A DNA stretch of 5,216 bases from an uncultured Kordia sp. (lineage in GTDB: Bacteria > Bacteroidota > Bacteroidia > Flavobacteriales > Flavobacteriaceae), in NCBI GenBank assembly GCA_913054565.1, contig CAJXHW010000151.1:1-5216 (forward strand), given 5' to 3'. Both the position numbers and the translations under genes were made by a program. Position 1 is the stretch's first letter; every line of letters starts with the position of its first letter. The notes below the pieces were generated by a model. It was not told the DNA's origin and did not search any database. It saw only the letters and a program-made list of their open reading frames with translations. Of this stretch, positions 1 through 5,216 are shown piece after piece.

Positions 1-1122
1 GAAAGACAAATACCCTTGATTGAACTAGGAAAAACACCTGAACTCTCTTTTGATGATATTAATGGTGATGAAGCAGATTATTATTATAAAATCACACATT
101 GTAATTTTGATTGGTCAACATCACAACTAATAAAAAGTGAATACCTTAGTGGCATTGACGACCAACACATTCAAGACTATGAAAATTCATACAATACCCT
201 ACAAGCCTACTCTCACTATAGACTTAGGATACCCAACGATAACTTAAAAATCACTAAAACCGGAAATTATTTTTTAGAAATTCACAATGATGAAAGTGAA
301 TTGTTATTTTCTAAAAAATTTATTGTCTACCAAAATAGAGCAACCGTAAAGGTGCAAATAAAAAGGTCTCGAGACTTAGACTTTATCAATGAAAAACAAG
401 TGGTTCAGTATTCCATAAAACCACGAGTTGATTTTTTCATCAATCCGAAAGAAACAATAAAAACATTGATATTCAAAAACAATAACATCAACAATTGTAT
501 AACCAATCTCAAACCCCAGTATACACTTGGAAACGAATTAATATATAGGTATGACCAAGAAGCTTCGTTTTGGGCAGGAAACGAATACTTCTATTTTGAC
601 AACAAAAATATTAGAGGCGGAAATGTAAGTACGCAAGGTTATGAACTTAATGATATCTACCACAATTACCTATACACAAACTCATCACGAAACTACGAAC
701 CTTACACCTACAACCCAGATATTAATGGCGGTTATGTAGTTCGTAACTTAAATGCAGATAACAACGATATTGAAGCGGATTATGTGAGTATGCATTTTTC
801 TCTTGAAAACTATGAGAATATCGGAAATAGAAAAATTTATGTTGTTGGTAATTTTAACAATTTTGAGCTGAATACTGATTCAGAAATGACATACAACATA
901 TCAAAAGGAGTTTATGAAAACACATCACTAATAAAACAAGGGTTTGTAAACTATAAATTCATCACTCTCACAAACAATAGAGTTGACCATTCATTTATTG
1001 ATGGAAATTTCTATCAAACCGAAAACGAATATACCGTTTTAGTCTATTATAAAAACTTAGGTGACAGATATGATAAAGTTATTGGAATTGGAAGCGCAAG
1101 CTCTATTAACATAAGCAATTAA
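1..1122 (+). CDS. Type IX secretion system plug protein (DUF5103 family), 5' end cut by window edge
   Basis: The frame is open from base 1, and the TTG at 16 lies inside the gene, so it is not taken as a start. The visible part is 373 residues ending in TAA at 1120-1122. Recognisable DUF5103 landmarks (visible-residue numbering) are KITHCNFDW at 30-38, NSYNTLQAYSHY at 62-73, GNELIYRY at 177-184, FWAGNE at 190-195 and YTYNPDINGGYV at 235-246. Near residues 281-290, VVGNFNNFEL looks like an early-set immunoglobulin-like strand pair, as in AMPK-beta/CBM48 modules. Family members are about 420 residues from memory, so roughly 45-50 residues, including the expected signal peptide, lie outside the window. 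In Flavobacterium johnsoniae a protein of this family was found plugging the outer-membrane SprA translocon of the T9SS, alternating with PorV. That role is inferred here from family membership. No terminator is visible before apaG, so read-through into apaG is possible. Confidence 0.93.
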   Translation, partial: ERQIPLIELGKTPELSFDDINGDEADYYYKITHCNFDWSTSQLIKSEYLSGIDDQHIQDYENSYNTLQAYSHYRLRIPNDNLKITKTGNYFLEIHNDESELLFSKKFIVYQNRATVKVQIKRSRDLDFINEKQVVQYSIKPRVDFFINPKETIKTLIFKNNNINNCITNLKPQYTLGNELIYRYDQEASFWAGNEYFYFDNKNIRGGNVSTQGYELNDIYHNYLYTNSSRNYEPYTYNPDINGGYVVRNLNADNNDIEADYVSMHFSLENYENIGNRKIYVVGNFNNFELNTDSEMTYNISKGVYENTSLIKQGFVNYKFITLTNNRVDHSFIDGNFYQTENEYTVLVYYKNLGDRYDKVIGIGSASSINISN

Positions 1123-1202
1123 CCCTTTTCACAACTTAACTTAATCTAAAAAACAGATATTATTTAAATTTTACTTATTTTTACTAAATAATTCAAACTA
1201 CA

Positions 1203-1589
1203 ATGGTTCAACAAATAACTAGGGGGATTAAAATTTCTGTGAAAACAAATTTTGAAGGAACGTTTTATAAAAACTATAAGATGCACTTTGCTTTTGGGTA
1301 TGTTGTTACTATTGAAAATCAAAGTTCTGAAGCTGTTCAACTAACCTCTAGACATTGGAAAATTTTCGACTCTCTAAACTATACCGAAGTTATTGAAGGT
1401 GAAGGTGTTGTCGGCAAGAAACCCGTGTTAAAACCAGGAGAATCACACAGTTACAACTCTGGATGCCTACTTGCATCCCCATATGGTTCTATGAAAGGGT
1501 TTTATAACATGGTAAGTTTCCACTCGTCACAAACCTTTAAAGTACAAATACCTACATTTAAACTAAGTGCGCCATTTGCACTTAATTAA
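1203..1589 (+). CDS. apaG: ApaG family protein (annotated as Co2+/Mg2+ efflux protein)
   Basis: This 128-residue protein is full length for ApaG, a small single-domain protein with a fibronectin-III-like beta sandwich. The hallmark run is present: LTSRHWKIFD at 47-56, then GEGVVG at 66-71 (the GxGxxG element proposed as a phosphate-binding loop), PVLKPGESHSYNSG at 74-87 and GSMKGFY at 95-101. The name comes from the E. coli locus next to apaH, where loss affects cobalt resistance. The molecular function is not settled, and no transport domain or membrane segment is present, so 'efflux protein' should be read loosely. The ATG at 1203 fits the usual family N-terminus. There is no Shine-Dalgarno sequence, only an AT-rich leader. 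A TATTTTTA at 1176-1183 is one base off the Bacteroidota -7 box, which is too weak to call as a promoter. The gene follows the plug gene by 80 bases and its stop overlaps that of the convergent DUF6695 gene. Confidence 0.96.
   Translation: MVQQITRGIKISVKTNFEGTFYKNYKMHFAFGYVVTIENQSSEAVQLTSRHWKIFDSLNYTEVIEGEGVVGKKPVLKPGESHSYNSGCLLASPYGSMKGFYNMVSFHSSQTFKVQIPTFKLSAPFALN
1564..1584 (-). terminator. Possible weak hairpin terminator of the minus-strand operon, inside the apaG 3' end
   Basis: TAAGTGC (1564-1570) and GCACTTA (1578-1584) form a perfect 7-bp stem around a 7-base loop. Reading the minus strand, the hairpin begins one base after the DUF6695 stop codon and is followed by GTTTAAATG, which is T-rich but lacks a continuous T tract. 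On the plus strand it sits in the last apaG codons and is followed by A-rich sequence. The position suits termination of the minus-strand transcript, but the weak tail and short stem make it uncertain. Confidence 0.3.
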
Positions 1590-2590
1590 AAATCTCGTAA
1601 ATAATATAATTTAAACATTCGCTCTCCCTGTTTTACAGTACAAAACAAGCAGTTAGAATAGTGCTGTATTTCAAAACCATGATGTAATATTAATTCTTCC
1701 TTACACACAAATACAGCATCTACATCTACATTACCATGAGGTGAAATTCGTCTAAACCGAAATTCATTCTCCAATAAATCAACCTCACAAGTTAACTCAA
1801 ACCAAGCTCCCGCAGCAATACCACCTAGCCATTGGGCATTAGCATGAATTTGACTTACTGGTTTTGGATGTAATGTTCCCACAAAATTAGGCTCATGACC
1901 TGGTAATTTATCTAAAAAACATCTTATGTTTTCTTTACTTACTGAGGATGTGAATTTTTTAATCTCTCCTGTTTCAGACACTTCATATATTTTAGAACAG
2001 GTATCTGAAATTACCACATTACCAACTGTACTTGGTGTAAATAATTGCGACTTAATCAATTGTTTTTTAATCTTATTATCCGTTACAGACGCTATTAATG
2101 TTGACGTTACAAACCGCGCACAATTACTTGCATTTTTAGCAAATGCTGCGTAACGTATTAACCCCATATTTTGCATTTCATTAATATGAGTTTTTGCTTT
2201 CTTATAATTAATTTTATCACATACAGACGCCACAAGCTTTCCTTCACCATGAGTTATTTTAGGGTTTGTAGATAAAAAATACAATATATCATCTAAATTT
2301 TTTACCTCATCATTTAAAATAGTTGCTTTTAAAGGGAATTTTAATTCCCTATCAAACCGAACACCTCGTACTCTACCATTAGGCTCTGAAGTTATATACC
2401 TACCAAAGTCATGGTACTCTAAATCACCTTTTTCTTTATCTATCAATACTGAAGCGGCATGACCAGCTCTTAAATAGTCTTTTTTTCCTATACCTAAGTA
2501 TTTTAAAAATGGAGAATACCACTCTTCAGCAACCATAACGATAGTTTCCGGATAAGCCAACACTAATATAATTCCTGTGTTTTCAAGCAT
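1586..2590 (-). CDS. DUF6695 family protein, possible permuted papain-like cysteine hydrolase
   Basis: This 334-residue protein matches what I recall of DUF6695, a Bacteroidota family without assigned function. Conserved-looking blocks are the N-terminal NTGIILVLAYPETIV (4-18), RAGHAASVLID (41-51), YHDFGRYIT (59-67), THGEGKLVASVC (113-124), SNCARFVTSTLIASV (155-169), TPSTVGNVVISDT (185-197) and NAQWLGGIAAGAWFEL (251-266). The order GHA (His44), then an NC[A/S]xF-like Cys157, resembles circularly permuted NlpC/P60 and LRAT-type hydrolases, with His60 or Asp61 as a possible third residue. This is inference from motif order only. A CLFC pair sits near the C-terminus (314-317). There is no signal peptide or clear membrane helix, so it is probably cytoplasmic. 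The start ATG shares its A with the stop of the upstream NRDE gene (TAATG), which points to translational coupling. The N-terminal motif begins four residues after this Met, which supports the start. The gene ends tail-to-tail with apaG. Confidence 0.88.
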   Translation of the reverse strand: MLENTGIILVLAYPETIVMVAEEWYSPFLKYLGIGKKDYLRAGHAASVLIDKEKGDLEYHDFGRYITSEPNGRVRGVRFDRELKFPLKATILNDEVKNLDDILYFLSTNPKITHGEGKLVASVCDKINYKKAKTHINEMQNMGLIRYAAFAKNASNCARFVTSTLIASVTDNKIKKQLIKSQLFTPSTVGNVVISDTCSKIYEVSETGEIKKFTSSVSKENIRCFLDKLPGHEPNFVGTLHPKPVSQIHANAQWLGGIAAGAWFELTCEVDLLENEFRFRRISPHGNVDVDAVFVCKEELILHHGFEIQHYSNCLFCTVKQGERMFKLYYLRDF

Positions 2591-3309
2591 TAATTCATCT
2601 TATTTATATTAAATTGTATATAGCTCAACTCTGTACTTAATAAATCTTTATAAACAACCCAAACATTCTCGCCTTCCTTTTCATACTGTGTAATACTAAC
2701 TGTTTTCAACAAACCTCTATCTATTTTCATATCTAACATAGAATCACCCATCCCATAATATTCATGAAAATAAAACAACTCATCTTTTGATGATCCATTT
2801 TGACTCAAGAACTCTGAGAACCATTTTTCTCTTAACACTTTTATATCATTATTATATAGTGTAGATGAACTCCATATTTTTGACTTTAATGGTAGGTTTG
2901 TTATTTGCACATTAGCACCATCCCAAATTAATTCAATTAATTTCAATTCAACATTCCAATCAGCAACAACCAAAGTAAACGGTTCAATATGATTGAAATT
3001 ATAATCTCTTATCTCCTGCTCAACATCAACAACAGCTAATAGTTCTTTAACAATCACCCCTCTACTTTTCTTATATGACGCTTCTCTAGTATGTTTTTCA
3101 AAAGCACCATTTAACAAACACAGTACTCTTTTCTGACTACTTGCGCCAATCCATGTTCCGCCAGCAACCATATCTTTAGGGTATACCGCAAGCACACTTC
3201 CTTCATCATATAATTTAGGTATTACTGTTTTTCTTGAAATAGACTCATCCCTATTTGAGGTGAGAATAAAATCAGTCTTTCCTTTGTATATAAAACTTAC
3301 TGTACACAT
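2590..3309 (-). CDS. NRDE (TANGO2-like) family protein
   Basis: This 239-residue protein is complete for the bacterial NRDE family (Pfam NRDE, human homologue TANGO2). It begins MCTV, which places a cysteine at position 2. The name-giving tetrapeptide NRDE is at 19-22, followed by GGTWIG (50-55), a KSRG segment (81-84), SSSTLYN (147-153) and the C-terminal TVSITQYE (203-210). The family is related to N-terminal-nucleophile hydrolases such as acyl-CoA:6-aminopenicillanate acyltransferases, where Cys2 would be exposed as the nucleophile after Met removal. Activity has not been established for most members. TANGO2 has been linked to heme or acyl-CoA handling, with debate. There is no signal peptide, so it is probably cytoplasmic. 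It is the first gene of a two-gene minus-strand operon, overlapping the DUF6695 start by one base, and has a candidate promoter box at 3343-3350. The start at 3309 is fixed by the MCTV terminus. Confidence 0.94.
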   Translation of the reverse strand: MCTVSFIYKGKTDFILTSNRDESISRKTVIPKLYDEGSVLAVYPKDMVAGGTWIGASSQKRVLCLLNGAFEKHTREASYKKSRGVIVKELLAVVDVEQEIRDYNFNHIEPFTLVVADWNVELKLIELIWDGANVQITNLPLKSKIWSSSTLYNNDIKVLREKWFSEFLSQNGSSKDELFYFHEYYGMGDSMLDMKIDRGLLKTVSITQYEKEGENVWVVYKDLLSTELSYIQFNINKMN

Positions 3310-3342
3310 TAAATTTAAATTGAAATATTTCTATGCAACTTA

Positions 3343-3350
3343 CAAAAATA
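3343..3350 (-). promoter_or_regulatory. Candidate -7 promoter box for the NRDE-DUF6695 operon
   Basis: The plus-strand sequence CAAAAATA reads TATTTTTG on the minus strand, an exact match to the Bacteroidota -7 consensus TAnnTTTG. It ends 33 bases before the NRDE start codon, a sensible distance for a short leader. No TTG is found at the usual 19-21 base distance upstream, so the match rests on the -7 box alone, and in AT-rich DNA such boxes arise by chance. Confidence 0.35.
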
Positions 3351-3432
3351 TCCACAAAAAAAATGACGATTAGTCTTGCTAAGCATTTTAAGAATAGCTT
3401 TCATATAACATTCCTATTGATTTTATTTTTAG

Positions 3433-3440
3433 TATTTTTG
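3433..3440 (+). promoter_or_regulatory. Candidate -7 promoter box for pruA
   Basis: TATTTTTG matches the Bacteroidota -7 consensus TAnnTTTG exactly and ends 43 bases before the pruA ATG. A TTG lies at 3417-3419, but only 13 bases upstream, shorter than the usual 19-21 base spacing, so the -33 element is not convincing. pruA needs its own promoter because the gene before it is divergent, which strengthens the call somewhat. Confidence 0.4.
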
Positions 3441-3483
3441 AACTCTTAAAGAATTGATTTTAACATAAACACATCAAAACATC

Positions 3484-5109
3484 ATGGGAAAAGGTTTTTT
3501 CAATGTTCCAGAACCAACTAATGAGCCAGTAAAATCATACGCTCCTGGAACTCCAGAAAGAGAAGCTGTAACACAACAATACAACACTTATTACAATAGT
3601 TCAGTTGATGTACCATTATATATAGGTAAGGACGAAGTTAAAACTGGTAACACCAGAAACATGACTTTACCTCATGATCATCAACACGTTGTAGGAACTT
3701 ATCATTTGGCAGAAAAAAAACACATTGACACCGCAATTTCAAGCGCTTTAGAAGCTCGTGTGCAATGGTCACAAATGCCATGGGAACAAAGAGCAGCTAT
3801 ATTTTTACGTGCTGCAGATTTAATTGCTGGACCATACAGAGCTAAAATAAATGCAGCAACTATGATTGCGCAATCAAAAACAGTTCACCAAGCAGAAATA
3901 GATGCAGCTTGTGAGTTGATTGATTTTTTACGTTTCAACGTAAAATTTATGACTGATATTTACAAAGAACAACCTGCTTCCTCTAGTGGTGTATGGAACA
4001 GAGTAGAATACAGACCTTTGGAAGGGTTTATTTACGCTATTACACCATTTAACTTTACTGCCATTGCTGCAAACCTACCTGCAAGTGCCGCATTAATGGG
4101 AAATACAGTAGTATGGAAACCAAGTGACCATCAAATATTTTCAGCAAAAGTAATTGTTGATATTTTCAAAGAAGCTGGTGTTCCTGATGGCGTTATAAAC
4201 GTTGTATACGGTGACCCAATTATGATAACTGACACAGTATTAGCTAGTCCTGATTTTTCAGGAATTCACTTTACTGGATCTACTTATGTATTCAAGGAAA
4301 TTTGGAAGAAAATTGGAGAAAACATCCATAATTACAAAACGTATCCAAAAATTGTAGGAGAAACTGGAGGTAAAGATTTTATCATTGCACACCCAACCTC
4401 AAACACAAAACAAGTTGCAACAGCAATTACAAGAGGTGGCTTTGAATTTCAAGGACAAAAATGTTCTGCTGCCTCTAGAATTTATTTACCAAAATCTACT
4501 GCCACAGAAATTATCAATCATGTTAAAGAAGATGTTGCTTCATTTAAAATGGGATCTCCTGCAGACTTAAGTAACTTTATTACTGCGGTAATTCACGAAG
4601 GATCTTTTGATAAATTAGCTTCTTATATTGATCAAGCTAAAAAAGATAGTGATGCAGAAATTGTTGCTGGTGGAAACTATGACAAATCTAAAGGATATTT
4701 CATAGAACCAACAGTAATTGTTACAACCAACCCTAATTATGCAACTATGGAAACTGAACTATTCGGTCCTGTAGTTACAATATATATTTATGACGACAAA
4801 GATTGGTCTAAAACCTTAAAATTAGTTGATGCAACTTCTGAATACGCATTAACTGGTGCTGTTTTCTCTGAATGTCGATATGCTTTAGAAGAAGCTAACA
4901 AAGCACTGCAAAATAGTGCTGGAAACTTTTATATCAATGACAAACCATCAGGAGCTGTTGTTGGACAACAACCATTTGGAGGCGCAAGAGCTTCTGGAAC
5001 TAATGACAAAGCAGGTTCTGCGCAAAACCTATTACGTTGGGTATCCCCTCGCTTAATTAAAGAAACATTTGTAACACCTGTAGATTATAGATATCCATTT
5101 TTAGGATAA
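3484..5109 (+). CDS. pruA: L-glutamate gamma-semialdehyde (1-pyrroline-5-carboxylate) dehydrogenase
   Basis: This enzyme oxidises glutamate gamma-semialdehyde, the open form of pyrroline-5-carboxylate, to glutamate with NAD+, the second step of proline catabolism. The 541 residues form one complete aldehyde dehydrogenase domain of the group-4/ALDH4A1-like type. There is no proline dehydrogenase domain, so this is a stand-alone PruA rather than a PutA fusion. Visible sites are TPFNF (187-191, oxyanion Asn190), WKPSD (211-215, cofactor-binding Lys212), FTGS (263-266), VGETGGKD (291-298, general base Glu293), GQKCSA (324-329, nucleophile Cys327), ELFGP (425-429) and PFGG (497-500). SGTNDKAG (504-511) is typical of the P5C dehydrogenase substrate loop. 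The N-terminus MGKGFFNVPEP is typical of Bacteroidota members and supports the ATG at 3484, although there is no Shine-Dalgarno sequence. It is expressed as a single gene: a divergent neighbour lies upstream and a strong terminator starts 20 bases after the stop. The proline dehydrogenase partner is not in the window. Confidence 0.97.
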   Translation: MGKGFFNVPEPTNEPVKSYAPGTPEREAVTQQYNTYYNSSVDVPLYIGKDEVKTGNTRNMTLPHDHQHVVGTYHLAEKKHIDTAISSALEARVQWSQMPWEQRAAIFLRAADLIAGPYRAKINAATMIAQSKTVHQAEIDAACELIDFLRFNVKFMTDIYKEQPASSSGVWNRVEYRPLEGFIYAITPFNFTAIAANLPASAALMGNTVVWKPSDHQIFSAKVIVDIFKEAGVPDGVINVVYGDPIMITDTVLASPDFSGIHFTGSTYVFKEIWKKIGENIHNYKTYPKIVGETGGKDFIIAHPTSNTKQVATAITRGGFEFQGQKCSAASRIYLPKSTATEIINHVKEDVASFKMGSPADLSNFITAVIHEGSFDKLASYIDQAKKDSDAEIVAGGNYDKSKGYFIEPTVIVTTNPNYATMETELFGPVVTIYIYDDKDWSKTLKLVDATSEYALTGAVFSECRYALEEANKALQNSAGNFYINDKPSGAVVGQQPFGGARASGTNDKAGSAQNLLRWVSPRLIKETFVTPVDYRYPFLG

Positions 5110-5129
5110 CAATATAATAACAATTATTT

Positions 5130-5162
5130 AAAAGCCTAAATTATGTATTTAGGCTTTTTTTT
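5130..5162 (+). terminator. Intrinsic terminator after pruA
   Basis: AAAAGCCTAAAT (5130-5141) and ATTTAGGCTTTT (5147-5158) form a perfect 12-bp stem with a five-base loop, TATGT. The run of eight T bases at 5155-5162 overlaps the end of the stem and completes a classical rho-independent terminator. It lies 20 bases after the pruA stop. On the minus strand the stem is followed only by an AT-rich stretch, so termination in that direction would be weaker. Confidence 0.92.
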
Positions 5163-5216
5163 ATGTCTTTTATCGATTTTATTCTATTTATCAGTTTTTT
5201 GGTTTTTTCTTTTTAT

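Noticed and set aside
1123..1202. TATTTTTA at 1176-1183 as an apaG promoter
   Set aside because: It differs from TAnnTTTG at the G, has no TTG at a suitable distance upstream, and would leave only a very short leader. Read-through from the plug gene is equally likely.
1926..2153. 75-codon plus-strand open frame opposite the DUF6695 gene
   Set aside because: It lies wholly antisense within a conserved gene, matches no family I recognise, and has no convincing initiation context. It is a shadow of the real gene.
2333..2350. Inverted repeat with 8-base arms, AGGGAATT and AATTCCCT, separated by TT
   Set aside because: It lies within the DUF6695 coding sequence, where it encodes RELKFPL-type residues. 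It is single copy, with a loop too short for a good hairpin and no T tract. It is most likely a coding coincidence.
3361..3420. Short complementary segments such as TTAG/CTAA as a hairpin or operator in the divergent intergenic region
   Set aside because: The arms are only four bases long, as expected by chance in AT-rich DNA, and do not form a symmetrical operator.
4385..4570. 61-codon plus-strand open frame inside pruA
   Set aside because: It is a +1 shifted frame across the pruA catalytic region, rich in Gln, Leu and Lys from the A-rich codons of pruA. There is no independent support.
5163..5216. ATG at 5163 opening an 18-codon hydrophobic frame to the window end
   Set aside because: The ATG directly follows the T tract of the pruA terminator, and the frame is simply T-rich DNA read as F/L/I/S. 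There is no leader or promoter. More sequence beyond the window would be needed to judge it.

Overview
The window looks like chromosomal DNA from a member of the Bacteroidota, most likely the class Flavobacteriia. It is AT-rich, and its starts lack Shine-Dalgarno sequences and are preceded by A/T-rich leaders. The -7-like boxes match the Bacteroidota form TAnnTTTG. It carries a component of the type IX secretion system (T9SS), which is confined to this phylum, together with a DUF6695 gene that I know only from Bacteroidota.

Layout: (1) 1-1122, plus strand: the 3' part of a gene for a T9SS plug protein (DUF5103), cut by the window edge. (2) 1203-1589, plus strand: apaG. (3) 1586-2590, minus strand: a DUF6695 protein whose stop codon overlaps the apaG stop by 4 bases. 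(4) 2590-3309, minus strand: an NRDE/TANGO2-family protein whose stop codon shares one base with the DUF6695 start (TAATG). (5) 3310-3483: a divergent intergenic region with a TATTTTTG box facing each way and a doubtful 38-codon ORF. (6) 3484-5109, plus strand: pruA, L-glutamate gamma-semialdehyde dehydrogenase. It is followed by a strong intrinsic terminator (5130-5162) and a T-rich tail with nothing recognisable.

Functionally this is a housekeeping neighbourhood. The plug protein serves protein export across the outer membrane, ApaG is a small beta-sandwich protein of uncertain role, and PruA completes proline breakdown to glutamate. The minus-strand NRDE and DUF6695 genes form a tightly coupled two-gene operon of unknown function. 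The NRDE family is related to Ntn hydrolases. The DUF6695 protein shows a His...Cys motif order resembling circularly permuted papain-like (NlpC/P60, LRAT-type) hydrolases. That pair is the least understood part of the window. I see no mobile element, CRISPR array, tRNA or rRNA, and no convincing evidence of a wholly new system.
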